Positions 43,218 to 52,533 of a stretch of DNA of 60,879 nucleotides are shown piece by piece. The notes under the pieces are model-generated. The model had not been told where the DNA came from. It worked only from the letters and a program-made list of their open reading frames with translations, and made no database searches. The number at the start of each line of letters is the position of its first letter. Within the stretch, counting starts at the first letter, position 1. The DNA comes from Candidatus Desulfaltia sp. (GTDB taxonomy: Bacteria > Desulfobacterota > Desulfobacteria > Desulfobacterales > ETH-SRB1): positions 1 through 60,879 of the forward strand of contig JAUSPN010000032.1 of NCBI GenBank assembly GCA_030656555.1, given 5' to 3'. Both the position numbers and the translations under genes were made by a program.

Positions 43218-43550
43218 ATGGCGGATTTTTACATTAATATTTTTTTAGATGCTGAAAAACTAAAGAAAATTGAAGGAGCGGGATTGTCCAGTGAGGTTAA
43301 GGAAATAAACGGCAAAAAGGCGATTCAGGTGGAAGTCTCAAAAAAAGAGCAAAAAAAGCTTCTAAAGGGATTCCCGGATTTAACCTTTGACGATTTAAAT
43401 GCCTGTGTGCTCCCTGAAAAAGGAGAAAATATCCTGCTGAACATTATACTGGATATAAAGATGGTGGATGTAATGAAAGTAGCGATTATAAAGCTTTACA
43501 ACCCTCTTGCTGGCAGGGATATTTCCGGAAGGGGCACCGGCGGCAGATAA
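43218..43550 (+). CDS. Unrecognised 110-residue protein
   Basis: No family is recognised. The protein begins MADFYINIFLDAEKLKKIEG and has alternating short beta and charged helical segments (KAIQVEVSKKEQKKLL; ENILLNIILDIKMVDVMKVAI), with a Gly/Arg tail (DISGRGTGGR). It has no signal or TM segment. The start is strong (ACAGGAGG, seven bases). It is 14 bases from the DapA-like gene and shares its promoter, so a partnership is possible. Confidence 0.75.
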   Translation: MADFYINIFLDAEKLKKIEGAGLSSEVKEINGKKAIQVEVSKKEQKKLLKGFPDLTFDDLNACVLPEKGENILLNIILDIKMVDVMKVAIIKLYNPLAGRDISGRGTGGR

Positions 43551-43564
43551 TTATAGGAGGAGTT

Positions 43565-44599
43565 ATGTTTAAGGGATGTTTTACAGCGCTTGTAACGCCA
43601 TTTATTGATGATGCTGTTGATTATGAAGGTCTTGGAAAACTTGCGGATTTCCAGATAAAAAACGGAATAACCGGAATCCTGGCTGTTGGAACTACAGGTG
43701 AAAGCCCGACTTTGACGTGGGATGAACATAACAAGGTCATTGAAAATGTAGCGAAAAAAACACGGGGAAAATGTATCTGCATAGCTGGAACCGGAAGCAA
43801 TAATACAGCAGAGACACTTGAATCATCAAAGTATGCTGTTGATGCCGGGGTTGAAGCTTTATTGCTTGTAGATCCTTATTATAATGGGCCAAGCTCTCTT
43901 GAAATCAGGCGAGAATATGTTGCACCTGTTGCCAGAGCCTTCCCTGAGGTGCAGATTATCCCTTATGTAATTCCCGGCAGGACCGGCGCGCAGTTACTCC
44001 CGGAAGATCTTGCAATCCTTAACAGGGATTTTGATAATGTTAATATGGTGAAAGAAGCTACAGGAAGCATTGAAAACATGAAACGCACAAGAGCATGTTG
44101 CGGTACGGATTTTACGATATTTTCCGGTGATGACGGCCTGACCTTTGAAATGATGACAGACCCGGAAATAATGGCAGCAGGTGTTATCTCCGTTGCTTCA
44201 AATGTCGCTCCCGGACCTGTTACTGAAATGGTCAGACTGCTTGAGCAGGGGAATCAGGCTGAAGCCAAAAAGATATTATCTGCTCTTGAACCTCTTTTCG
44301 GGCTTGTAACAATTAAAACAAAGGAAAAAACAGCTTATGGAGAGGTTGTATGCAGGGCCAGAAATCCGCTGGGCATCAAGACTCTTATGTCAATTCTTGG
44401 TATGCCTTCAGGAGGCTGCAGGCAGCCTTTGGGTAAAATGACAAAAAATGGGCTGGAAAAGGTATTGGAAGCGGCCAGGAAAGTACAGTCTGATAATCCT
44501 GAAATATTTAAACCTGTATCCGATTTTTTTGCTGTCGATATAACTGACCGTTTAAACAGCCTTTCAAGTATAGAAGATCTTTATTATGAGGAATATTGA
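43565..44599 (+). CDS. Dihydrodipicolinate synthase family aldolase
   Basis: A class I aldolase of the DapA/N-acetylneuraminate lyase family. Seen: GTTGESPTLTWDE (the TTGE pyruvate-binding loop), IPYVIPGRTG (Tyr and Arg of the active site), and the Schiff-base Lys in NMVKEATGS (about residue 163). The 344 residues exceed the usual ~292 by a C-terminal extension (about 295-344; SDNPEIFKPVSDFFAVDI). It could be true DapA in lysine and peptidoglycan synthesis, or a related aldolase; no other dap genes are near. AGGAGG is well placed. Confidence 0.88.
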   Translation: MFKGCFTALVTPFIDDAVDYEGLGKLADFQIKNGITGILAVGTTGESPTLTWDEHNKVIENVAKKTRGKCICIAGTGSNNTAETLESSKYAVDAGVEALLLVDPYYNGPSSLEIRREYVAPVARAFPEVQIIPYVIPGRTGAQLLPEDLAILNRDFDNVNMVKEATGSIENMKRTRACCGTDFTIFSGDDGLTFEMMTDPEIMAAGVISVASNVAPGPVTEMVRLLEQGNQAEAKKILSALEPLFGLVTIKTKEKTAYGEVVCRARNPLGIKTLMSILGMPSGGCRQPLGKMTKNGLEKVLEAARKVQSDNPEIFKPVSDFFAVDITDRLNSLSSIEDLYYEEY

Positions 44600-44621
44600 T
44601 GGTCTTGTAAAAAGTCGGTTT

Positions 44622-44686
44622 TTCACCACAGAGAACACAGAAAAAATTGCGTCTTTAAAGAGTTATCTCTGTGCTCTCTGTGGTAA
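44622..44686. repeat. Inverted repeat of the CCACAGAG family
   Basis: TTCACCACAGAGAACACAG (44622-44640) faces CTCTGTGCTCTCTGTGGTAA (44667-44686). It lies between the convergent dapA-like and YkgJ-like genes, next to a copy of the TCTTGTAAAAAGTC motif (44602). It may act as a bidirectional terminator. Confidence 0.65.
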
Positions 44687-44696
44687 ATTCATCAGG

Positions 44697-45518
44697 TCAT
44701 GAAGTTTTTCTTGCAACTCCAGCGTTTTTATTCATTTCAAACTGATCTTCGCTTGCCTTCTTAAAAAGAAGCGATTTTAACCAGTTAATCCCAAATTCCA
44801 GCCGGGCGATTTCATCTTCTTTTATTTTTTCCACAGTTTCACTGTCAATTTTATATCGATCCAGAAATGAACTCTCAAAAATAAATTTTTTAAATTTATC
44901 AGTGTTATAACTTACTAAAAAAAACATCTTCTTGCTCTGTTCCGTTAACATTACATTCTTCGGAAAGGATCTCTTTCTGACGATCAGGTCTGTCCAGCCG
45001 GCGTTTATTTCGTCATGAATATCAACCCCCTGATCCTTGCGCCATTCACGAACTGTCCATTCCTTATCCTCTTCAAAACCAAGGCAATGAGGTTCGTGAA
45101 CAAAAAAATAGAATCCTTCATCGTCAGCTCCTTCTTTGTGGCTGAGTGAAGCGACACCAAGCGGATAATAGCGGCATGTGGTGGGCCTGTCTTCATAAAT
45201 GATACATCCATCTTCTCTGACAAAAGGGCATTTCTTTTTATCAGACTCAGATGCGTCATCATCTAAAAGCTTTAAAGTGATTATCGGCAGATCTGTTTTT
45301 TCTAAAAGCTGCGGCTCTGTATAAATGGCTAAAAACTCTTCTGATGAAAGTTGCAGACGATTTTTTAGCCTGATAATGTCATAGGGTGTCAGTATAATAT
45401 TAATATCCCCGCAACATTTGGTAAAACATTTTATCCTTTTATGACATTTGAATTTAAATCTGCTGTCAAGTGAAAGTTTGACCGGTTCTATGCTGGCCGT
45501 TGTATTGGGTATGTCCAT
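44697..45518 (-). CDS. YkgJ-family Fe-S/zinc cluster protein
   Basis: The 273 residues contain the CxCxCC-type cluster of this family: KFKCHKRIKCFTKCCGDINI (Cys about 24-35), then KCPFVREDGCIIYEDRPTTCRYYPLG (about 96-120). The helical C-terminal part, with LARLEFGINWLKSLLF near its end, is not recognised. Role unknown; metal binding is the only safe inference. Confidence 0.88.
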   Translation of the reverse strand: MDIPNTTASIEPVKLSLDSRFKFKCHKRIKCFTKCCGDINIILTPYDIIRLKNRLQLSSEEFLAIYTEPQLLEKTDLPIITLKLLDDDASESDKKKCPFVREDGCIIYEDRPTTCRYYPLGVASLSHKEGADDEGFYFFVHEPHCLGFEEDKEWTVREWRKDQGVDIHDEINAGWTDLIVRKRSFPKNVMLTEQSKKMFFLVSYNTDKFKKFIFESSFLDRYKIDSETVEKIKEDEIARLEFGINWLKSLLFKKASEDQFEMNKNAGVARKTS

Positions 45519-45760
45519 AGTTTCCCCCTTCCTTTCCTTATTTTAATTTTTTCTTATATCCCAGATAAAATATTCAATGTCAATTATTTGATAAACATTT
45601 AGCAAAACATTCCCTGTTTTTTGCCGATACTTGTAGGAAATCTTCAATTAAATCTTGATTTAAGCGTAAGTTTGCTATATCTTTAAAAAGTAAAAATAAG
45701 CAAAACAAAAGAAGTTATTTAACCCTTTTTTATATTCCGGCTTACCCGGGTCAGGATATT

Positions 45761-46198
45761 GTGATGAAAGAACTTTCCTGTTTTGAATTCCAGCAGGGAC
45801 GTATTTTTGTAGGCCGTCTTCCTCACGGCAGAGATTTGATTCTTTCTGTCGAGGAGTTCTGTGAGGATGCCTCGATCCAGATGGCGATCTTTTCAATTAT
45901 CGGCGCTGTTTCTTCCGCCACTATAGGCACTTACGATCAAAAGCAACAGGTTTATGTAACCGTTAAAGAGGAAGCGCTATTTGAAATCGTAAGCTGCATG
46001 GGCAATGTTTCGTTAAAGGAAGGCAAACCGTTTATCCATGCTCATATTCTACTTTCCGATGAACAGGGGAAAACAATCGGCGGGCATCTCTTTTCTGAAA
46101 CTATTATTTATGCCGGAGAAATAAATCTGCAGGAATTAACAGGCAAACCAATGGAAAGAACCTATGATAATGATACAGGGCTTATGCTTTGGAAATAG
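45761..46198 (+). CDS. PPC/DUF296 domain protein
   Basis: A 145-residue single PPC domain (as in plant AT-hook proteins and bacterial homologues): GRIFVGRLPHGRDLILSVEEF, FSIIGAVSSATIGTYD, and the metal-site PFIHAHILLSDE...GGHLFS with the two His. The start is GTG 45761 or ATG 45764. Function is unknown. ilvE follows after 14 bases. Confidence 0.88.
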   Translation: MMKELSCFEFQQGRIFVGRLPHGRDLILSVEEFCEDASIQMAIFSIIGAVSSATIGTYDQKQQVYVTVKEEALFEIVSCMGNVSLKEGKPFIHAHILLSDEQGKTIGGHLFSETIIYAGEINLQELTGKPMERTYDNDTGLMLWK

Positions 46199-46212
46199 CC
46201 CAAGGAGATTAA

Positions 46213-47274
46213 ATGCAACTGACAATTACAAAATCGAACACACTTAAACCCAAACCTGATAATTCAAATCTTGGTTTTGGGATTATATTTACCGATCACA
46301 TGTTTAATATGGATTATAATCCTGAAAACGGCTGGCATAATCCACGAATTGAGCCATATGCCCCTATTGAAATGGATCCTGCAACAGCAGTTCTCCACTA
46401 TGGCCAGGCGGTATTTGAAGGGCTAAAGGCTTACAGGACAGATTCTGGCGCTGTCCGGTTTTTCAGGCCAAAAGATAATTTCAAGCGGCTGAACCGATCC
46501 TGCCGGATGCTTTGTATTCCTGAATTTGACGAGGGCTTTGTCTTTGATGCCATGAAACAGTTAATTGCGCTGGAAAAAGACTGGATCCCAGGCGCGCCGG
46601 AAACCTCCCTGTACATAAGGCCGACAATTATTGCAACAGATCATTTTCTGGGTGTGCGCGCTTCACATACATATCGTTTCTTTATCATTCTTTCCCCTGT
46701 AGGTGCATATTATGCCGAAGGCTTTAATCCGGTTAAAATCTGGGTGACAAAGAACCATGTCAGGGCTGTACGCGGCGGAATAGGCGAGGCCAAAGCAGCC
46801 GGAAATTATGCGGCAAGTCTATATGCAGGAGAAGAAGCCCACAAAAACGGTTATACACAGGTGCTGTGGCTTGATGGCGTCCATCAGAAGTACATTGAGG
46901 AGGTCGGGTCTATGAATATATTTTTTGTCATAGATGATGAGTTGGTGACTCCCATGTTAAACGGAAGCATTCTGCCGGGCATTACCAGAGATTCTGTAAT
47001 AATTATGGCAAAAAAATGGAATATAAAGGTTAGTGAACGGCTAATCAGCATAAATGAGCTGGTAGATGCGCACGACTCAGGAAAACTGCAGGAAATTTTT
47101 GGGTCAGGAACAGCCGCAGTTATTTCGCCTGTTGGTGAAATGAAATATGGCGATAGAGTTATAAATATAGGTGGCGGCAAAGTCGGGCCTGTGGCAAAGA
47201 GGTTCTATCAAGCCATAACCGACATCCAGTATGGCAGAACAGAAGACACAATGGGATGGATTGAAGAGGTTTAG
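46213..47274 (+). CDS. ilvE: Branched-chain amino acid aminotransferase
   Basis: PLP-dependent class IV transaminase, final step of Ile, Leu and Val synthesis. The 353 residues fit the longer group: HYGQAVFEGLKAYRT (about 62-76), IRPTIIATDHFLGV, the PLP Lys in GEAKAAGNYAASL (about 198) and QEIFGSGTAAVISPVG. AAGGAG stands before ATG. Confidence 0.95.
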   Translation: MQLTITKSNTLKPKPDNSNLGFGIIFTDHMFNMDYNPENGWHNPRIEPYAPIEMDPATAVLHYGQAVFEGLKAYRTDSGAVRFFRPKDNFKRLNRSCRMLCIPEFDEGFVFDAMKQLIALEKDWIPGAPETSLYIRPTIIATDHFLGVRASHTYRFFIILSPVGAYYAEGFNPVKIWVTKNHVRAVRGGIGEAKAAGNYAASLYAGEEAHKNGYTQVLWLDGVHQKYIEEVGSMNIFFVIDDELVTPMLNGSILPGITRDSVIIMAKKWNIKVSERLISINELVDAHDSGKLQEIFGSGTAAVISPVGEMKYGDRVINIGGGKVGPVAKRFYQAITDIQYGRTEDTMGWIEEV

Positions 47275-47294
47275 ATTTCTCACTGGAGCTTATT

Positions 47295-48689
47295 ATGAAA
47301 CAAACCAGAACGTCGAACTACCTGCAATTCTTTATTATGAAGATGAAAAAAGAGGAGTTGCCGCAGGCTGTTATTGATACATTTGCTTATTATTATAAAA
47401 AGGTAGTTGCCGGTGAAACAGGTCTTGTGTTTGATAAAGATATAAGGCCTCTAAATGCGGATGAAATTGAAAATGCGGATAATATCGGCCAATATGCCGA
47501 TGCAGGAGAAAAGGTCTTAAAAAATGCCGTGATGATAATATTAAACGGCGGACTCGGCACTACTATGGGCCTTACAAAGCCCAAATCCATTATCAGGGTA
47601 AAAAACGGCAAAAGCTTTCTTGAGATAATATTAAAGCAGGCTGAAATAAACAATGTCATGCTATCGTTAATGAACAGCTTTAGCACACATCAGGATACTC
47701 TTTCTGCTCTATCGCGAATAAACCCGCCCCGCCTTCCCATAATATTTATTCAGAACAAATTCCCCAAGATACTCCGTGACGGGCTTAGCCCGGCAACCTG
47801 GCTGCAAAATCCGGACATGGAGTGGAATCCACCCGGCCACGGTGATGTCTATACAGCCCTTTATACATCAGGGACCCTGCAATATCTGCTTGACAGAGAA
47901 ATAAGATATGCTTTTATCGCCAATTCGGATAACCTGGGCGCTACAATGAATGCTTCTCTTCTTGGTTACTTTTCCGAAAACAGGTTCCCGTTTATGATGG
48001 AGGTAGCTGAAAGAACGCCGGCTGATTTAAAGGGAGGGCATATTGCCAGGCATAAAAGCGGCAATTTGATTTTGCGTGAAGCAGCCCAGTGTCCGGAAGA
48101 TGAACTGGATGCCTTTAGAGATATAAGCAGGTACAGGTATTTCAACACAAACAATATCTGGATCAACCTGCCGGTATTAAAGGAGGTTATTGAAGAATAT
48201 GGGATAATCCGCCTTCCAATGATACTGAACCCAAAGGCCCTTGACCCAAGAGATGAATCCAGTCCAAAGGTATACCATGTCGAAACCGCAATGGGGGCAG
48301 CTTTATCCCTTTTTAAAAACACACCGGCGATTAAGGTGCCAAGAACACGTTTTTTTCCTGTCAAAAACTGCAGTGATCTGCTTGCGGTCCGGTCGGATCG
48401 CTTTGTTTTTTCAGAAAAGCAAACATTGATTTTAAACCCAAATATGAAATCGGATTTAATCAGGATAAATCTTGATCCAGGATATTACGGGACAAGAGAC
48501 AAGTTGAATGAAAGATTTCTTATTGATGGGGTTCCATCCTTAATTGATTGTGAATCTCTTACCATAAAAGGGAATGTTTTTTTTGAGAAAAACGTAATAA
48601 TAAAAGGAAGGGTTGCAATAACAAACAGCGGCAAATCTCCGGCAACAATAAAGGCAGGCACTGTTATAGACAGCGACTTAATTCTGTAA
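47295..48689 (+). CDS. UTP--sugar-1-phosphate uridylyltransferase (UDPGP family)
   Basis: The 464 residues match the eukaryotic-type UDP-glucose pyrophosphorylase/AGX family: IILNGGLGTTMGLTKPKSII (nucleotide-binding loop, about 77-96), MNSFSTHQD, PPGHGDVYTALY, FIANSDNLGATMN (sugar-nucleotide site) and a left-handed beta-helix-like C-terminus. Makes UDP-glucose or a related sugar for surface glycans. Confidence 0.9.
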   Translation: MKQTRTSNYLQFFIMKMKKEELPQAVIDTFAYYYKKVVAGETGLVFDKDIRPLNADEIENADNIGQYADAGEKVLKNAVMIILNGGLGTTMGLTKPKSIIRVKNGKSFLEIILKQAEINNVMLSLMNSFSTHQDTLSALSRINPPRLPIIFIQNKFPKILRDGLSPATWLQNPDMEWNPPGHGDVYTALYTSGTLQYLLDREIRYAFIANSDNLGATMNASLLGYFSENRFPFMMEVAERTPADLKGGHIARHKSGNLILREAAQCPEDELDAFRDISRYRYFNTNNIWINLPVLKEVIEEYGIIRLPMILNPKALDPRDESSPKVYHVETAMGAALSLFKNTPAIKVPRTRFFPVKNCSDLLAVRSDRFVFSEKQTLILNPNMKSDLIRINLDPGYYGTRDKLNERFLIDGVPSLIDCESLTIKGNVFFEKNVIIKGRVAITNSGKSPATIKAGTVIDSDLIL

Positions 48690-48739
48690 TTAGCGCCTGA
48701 ACGAACACCCTTGCGGCGATTAAATAGGAGCATTTTTTC

Positions 48740-48768
48740 TTGACATAATATAATCATACTATTAAACT
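48740..48768 (+). promoter_or_regulatory. Candidate promoter of the ffh operon
   Basis: TTGACA (48740-48745), 17 bp, TAAACT (48763-48768; four of six bases), 34 bp before the ffh ATG. Confidence 0.55.
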
Positions 48769-48802
48769 AAAAGCTTTTAATAATCATTCTTTGGATACAT
48801 TT

Positions 48803-50131
48803 ATGTTTGATAATTTAACCGACAAGCTTACAGCTGTGTTTAAAAAGCTAAAAGGACACGGCAAATTAACGGAAAAAAATATTGAAGAGGGCCTAAAAGA
48901 AGTCCGTATAGCCCTTCTTGAGGCCGACGTTCACTATAAAGTTGTAAAAAAACTGATTGCAGACATAAAGAAGCGTGCCATCGGTCAGGAGGTCATGGCA
49001 AGTCTGACGCCAGGCCAGCAGGTTGTAAAAATAGTTAATGATGAGCTGACACAGCTTATGGGTTCCAGTTATGAGGACTTGCGCCTGTCCGGTTTGCATC
49101 CGGCGTCTATTATGCTGGTGGGCCTGCAGGGTTCCGGCAAAACAACTACAGCAGGCAAGCTGTCTGTTTTATTAAGGAAAAGAGGGAAAAAACCGTATCT
49201 GGTTCCGGCAGATGTTTATCGCCCTGCAGCTATTGATCAGTTAAGAAAAATTGGGCAGCAACTCGATGTCCCTGTATTCCCGTCAAGCATGGAAATGAAT
49301 CCTGTTCAGCTTTGCAGGGAGGCCAGGGCAGTAGCACATCAGGAAGGGTATGACACTCTGCTCATCGATACTGCTGGGCGTCTGCATATTGATGATAAGT
49401 TGATGGCAGAGCTTTTAAGCATAAAGGAGGTTGTCCAGCCATCGGACATACTCCTTATAGCTGATGCAATGACAGGACAGGATGCTGTTAATATTGCGAA
49501 ATCATTTGATAAGGCTCTTGATATCGGAGGCGTTATTCTTACCAAGATGGATGGTGATGCCCGTGGTGGAGCAGCTATTTCCATAAAGTCAATAACAGGC
49601 AAACCCATAAAATTCATAGGGGTTGGTGAAAAACTTAGCGAACTGGAAACCTTTCATCCGGACAGGATGTCCTCAAAAATACTGGGCATGGGCGATGTCC
49701 TTACAATTATTGAAAAAGCCCAGTCAATGATTGATCATGAAAAGGCGGTTGAACTTGAAAAGAAGCTTAGAAAAAACCGATTTACATTAGATGACTTTAG
49801 TAATCAGATGGTTCAAATACGCAAGATGGGCTCACTCGACGATCTTTTAAAAATGATGCCAGGTGGCAACAGCAAACATCTCAAAAATTTTAAATTAGAT
49901 GAAAAGGAGTTTGTCAGAGCCGAAGCTATCATCAATTCAATGACATTTCAGGAACGGTGTCAATATACAATAATAAATGGGCAGCGACGGAAAAGAATCG
50001 CAAAAGGCAGCGGAACAACTGTTCAGGATATAAACAAGTTGCTTAAAAATTATACCCAGGTTATGAAAATGATTAAGAAATACAGCAAAGGCGGCATGCG
50101 CGGGATAAGCCGTGGCATGTTGCCGATTTAA
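48803..50131 (+). CDS. ffh: Signal recognition particle protein Ffh
   Basis: The SRP54 GTPase that targets membrane proteins to FtsY/SecYEG. Features: N domain, G domain with GLQGSGKTTTAGKL (about 105), DTAGRLH, TKMDGDARGG, and a Met-rich M domain (MVQIRKMGSLDDLLKMMPG). ATG 48803 (MFDNLTDKL) is the family start; the frame extends to TTG 48791. First gene of the ffh-rpsP-rimM-trmD-rplS operon, a common bacterial order. Confidence 0.97.
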   Translation: MFDNLTDKLTAVFKKLKGHGKLTEKNIEEGLKEVRIALLEADVHYKVVKKLIADIKKRAIGQEVMASLTPGQQVVKIVNDELTQLMGSSYEDLRLSGLHPASIMLVGLQGSGKTTTAGKLSVLLRKRGKKPYLVPADVYRPAAIDQLRKIGQQLDVPVFPSSMEMNPVQLCREARAVAHQEGYDTLLIDTAGRLHIDDKLMAELLSIKEVVQPSDILLIADAMTGQDAVNIAKSFDKALDIGGVILTKMDGDARGGAAISIKSITGKPIKFIGVGEKLSELETFHPDRMSSKILGMGDVLTIIEKAQSMIDHEKAVELEKKLRKNRFTLDDFSNQMVQIRKMGSLDDLLKMMPGGNSKHLKNFKLDEKEFVRAEAIINSMTFQERCQYTIINGQRRKRIAKGSGTTVQDINKLLKNYTQVMKMIKKYSKGGMRGISRGMLPI

Positions 50132-50143
50132 AGGAGAAAAGAG

Positions 50144-50374
50144 ATGTCGGTTAAAATCAGACTGGCCAGGTTCGGTGCAAAGAAAAGACCAATTTATCGA
50201 ATTGTTGTAGCTGACAGTGAAAGTCCAAGGGATGGCAAGTTCCTGGAAACCGTCGGCACATATAATCCATTGCTTGATCCTGTTGAGGTTTCATTCAAGG
50301 GCGAGCGTGTAAAGTACTGGATAGATCAGGGAGCTATTCTTACAGACACGGTAAAAAATCTTTTGAAGAAATAA
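50144..50374 (+). CDS. rpsP: 30S ribosomal protein S16
   Basis: The 76 residues begin [20 protein letters not shown] and continue [12 protein letters not shown], the S16 signature. It binds 16S rRNA early in 30S assembly. AAGGAG is six bases before ATG, and ffh ends 12 bases upstream. Confidence 0.98.
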   Translation: MSVKIRLARFGAKKRPIYRIVVADSESPRDGKFLETVGTYNPLLDPVEVSFKGERVKYWIDQGAILTDTVKNLLKK

Positions 50375-50403
50375 GATTTTTTTGCAAATAAGGAGACGGA
50401 GCT

Positions 50404-50634
50404 ATGAAAGATCTGATAAAATACATTGCACAAGCACTGGTTGACAATCCGGATCAAGTAGAGGTTTCAGAAGTAGAGGGTAATCAGACTTCGGTTTTAG
50501 AACTTAAAGTAGCCAAAGAGGATTTAGGCAAAGTTATCGGTAAGCAAGGCCGTACTGCACGGGCAATGCGTACTATATTAAGCGCTGCTTCTGCCAAGAT
50601 AAAAAAACGCACGGTCCTTGAAATTATAGAATGA
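50404..50634 (+). CDS. khpA: KH-domain RNA-binding protein KhpA
   Basis: A 76-residue single KH domain with the loop [18 protein letters not shown]. KhpA proteins bind RNA, often with KhpB, and the gene is usually found between rpsP and rimM as here. ATAAGGAG lies upstream. Confidence 0.94.
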   Translation: MKDLIKYIAQALVDNPDQVEVSEVEGNQTSVLELKVAKEDLGKVIGKQGRTARAMRTILSAASAKIKKRTVLEIIE

Positions 50635-50638
50635 AACC

Positions 50639-51148
50639 GTGGAGGAAACCAACCTGCTCCTTATTGGAAAGATCGTTGGCGTTCATGGTCTTAAGGGAAC
50701 CGTTAAGGTCTGTTCCTATGCCGAGTCTTTATCCGCTTTTAAGCCAGGCGGTTTGATTCTCGCAAGAGATAGTAAAAGCCGGGATAAAACCTATGTAATA
50801 CGGTGGGTTAAACCCCATACACGAACTATTCTTTTATCTCTTAAAGGGGTGGATAATTGCGACATATCTGAAACCCTTGTCGGGTTCGATCTTTTTATTG
50901 AAAAAGCAAAGCGTTTAGAACCTGAAGACGGGTCATGTTACTGGTTTGATATTATAGGGCTTTCTGTTTATACAACCGATGAAAAATTTATCGGTCGTGT
51001 TGAATCGATAATTCCTACAGGAAGCAACGACGTCTATGTCGTCAAAAACAATGATGATGAAATACTTATTCCAGGTCTCGAATCTGTGGTTAAAGAAATC
51101 GATCTTAAACAGAAAATCATGCGGGTTGACCTGCCTGAAGGTTTGTAA
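50639..51148 (+). CDS. rimM: Ribosome maturation factor RimM
   Basis: Binds S19 and aids 30S head maturation. The 169 residues show GKIVGVHGLKGTVKVCSY at the N-terminus and a PRC-barrel with DIIGLSVYTTDEKFIGRV and DVYVVKNNDDEILIPGL. Start GTG 50639, four bases after the khpA stop, without a visible RBS; coupling is likely. Confidence 0.95.
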   Translation: MEETNLLLIGKIVGVHGLKGTVKVCSYAESLSAFKPGGLILARDSKSRDKTYVIRWVKPHTRTILLSLKGVDNCDISETLVGFDLFIEKAKRLEPEDGSCYWFDIIGLSVYTTDEKFIGRVESIIPTGSNDVYVVKNNDDEILIPGLESVVKEIDLKQKIMRVDLPEGL

Positions 51149-51163
51149 AGAGATCTTTGACAA

Positions 51164-51955
51164 GTGATTAATTTTATTGCTCTTACTATTTTCCCGGAAA
51201 TGTTTAATTCGTTTTGGAGTTATGGAATTATTAGAAGGGGGATAGAACAAAAGAAGATTAGTGCTTCAACTATAAATATCAGGGATTTTGCAGAAGGCAA
51301 ACACCGGGTTACTGATGACAGACCTTATGGCGGTGGTTGCGGAATGGTCATGAAGCCTGAGCCTCTGGCGGAAGCTATCCGGGCTGCCAGAAAGAAAGCT
51401 CCATCGGCGAAAACCATACTGCTCACTCCTCAGGGGCGTGTTTTTAATCAAAATCTTGCTTATGAACTTGCATCGTTTGAAGGGCTTATCCTTGTATGCG
51501 GCCGCTACGAGGGGATTGACGAACGGATTTGTCATGATCTCATAGATTATGAAATTTCAATCGGTGATTATGTGCTCACGGGCGGAGAGCCGGCAGCCAT
51601 GGTTGTCATTGATGCTACGGCAAGATTAATCCCGGGCATGCTTGGCGGCAAAGATTCAGCGGAAAATGATTCATTTTCAAACGGCCTCCTGGAATATGCG
51701 CAATATACAAGACCGAGAACCTTTGAAGGGTCTGAAGTTCCGGAAGTGTTGCTGTCGGGCAATCACATGGAAATTGAAAAATGGAGGCTCGAAGCATCTT
51801 TGATACGCACCTTCCTGAAAAGAAAAGACCTTTTAGAGAAAAGGCCTTTAAGCAAAAATGAGGTTGAAATCCTGGAAAAATGGCGCCGAGATATTGAAAA
51901 AATCATACATGCCAAATCTTTACGTAGCCCTGACACATTATCCGGTAGTAAATAA
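51164..51955 (+). CDS. trmD: tRNA (guanine(37)-N1)-methyltransferase
   Basis: A SPOUT enzyme that makes m1G37 and prevents +1 frameshifting. The 263 residues hold ALTIFPEMF, RPYGGGCGMVMKPEPL, the knot segments GRYEGIDERICH and EISIGDYVLTGGE, and PEVLLSGNH. Start GTG 51164. Its last 47 bases overlap the next methyltransferase gene. Confidence 0.97.
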   Translation: MINFIALTIFPEMFNSFWSYGIIRRGIEQKKISASTINIRDFAEGKHRVTDDRPYGGGCGMVMKPEPLAEAIRAARKKAPSAKTILLTPQGRVFNQNLAYELASFEGLILVCGRYEGIDERICHDLIDYEISIGDYVLTGGEPAAMVVIDATARLIPGMLGGKDSAENDSFSNGLLEYAQYTRPRTFEGSEVPEVLLSGNHMEIEKWRLEASLIRTFLKRKDLLEKRPLSKNEVEILEKWRRDIEKIIHAKSLRSPDTLSGSK

Positions 51956-52463
51956 GAATGGCAGAACAATAGCTTCTGCCGTGACAAACCTTGATCTGCA
52001 CGATATGTCAAGAGCGGCAAAAACATACGGTGTGCGATCATTATATGTTATAACTCCTCTGGAGGATCAGAAGGCGCTTGTTGAGAAGATAGTTTCACAC
52101 TGGTTAAGCGGATACGGCTCAACATATAATCCCCAAAGGGGAAAAGCCCTTGAACTGATTTGTATAAAAGACTCGTTAGATGATGTCATAGACCATATAT
52201 GCAGCAATGGTGAAGGGGCGCCAAAAATCGTTGCTACTTGCGCCAGGGATAGTCATGGCAGCATAAATTTTGGAAAGTTTCGTGAAATGCTTAAAAGCGG
52301 CAAGCCCTATCTGTTGGTTTTTGGCACAGCATGGGGGCTGTCGGAAGATTTTATTGCCGGCGCCGACTACATACTTGAACCGATTAAGGGTAATACCGGC
52401 TACAATCACCTTTCGGTTCGGTCTGCGGCAGCCATTATACTTGACAGACTTATGGAAAATTAA
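51909..52463 (+). CDS. TrmD-like SPOUT RNA methyltransferase (PF09936-like)
   Basis: A 184-residue protein from ATG 51909 (MPNLYVALTHYPVVNKNG), which is the likely start inside the trmD 3' end. It looks like the RNA methyltransferase family with a TrmD-related knot: TNLDLHDMSRAAKTYGV, KIVATCARDS, PYLLVFGTAWGLSEDFI and GNTGYNHLSVRSAAAIILDRL. It lacks the TrmD tRNA-binding C-terminal domain. The RNA target is unknown. Fixed between trmD and rplS. Confidence 0.85.
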   Translation: MPNLYVALTHYPVVNKNGRTIASAVTNLDLHDMSRAAKTYGVRSLYVITPLEDQKALVEKIVSHWLSGYGSTYNPQRGKALELICIKDSLDDVIDHICSNGEGAPKIVATCARDSHGSINFGKFREMLKSGKPYLLVFGTAWGLSEDFIAGADYILEPIKGNTGYNHLSVRSAAAIILDRLMEN

Positions 52464-52466
52464 AAA

Positions 52467-52502
52467 GTTCAGCCACTAAGACACAAAGCTTTGTGGCTGA
52501 AC
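52467..52502. repeat. Hairpin between the SPOUT gene and rplS
   Basis: GTTCAGCCAC (52467-52476) pairs with GTGGCTGAAC (52493-52502). An inner CACAAAGCTTTGTG palindrome overlaps it. No T-run follows, so it is likelier a dispersed palindrome or processing site than a terminator. Confidence 0.6.
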
Positions 52503-52533
52503 CATTACGAAAATTACAATTGAGGATATTATT

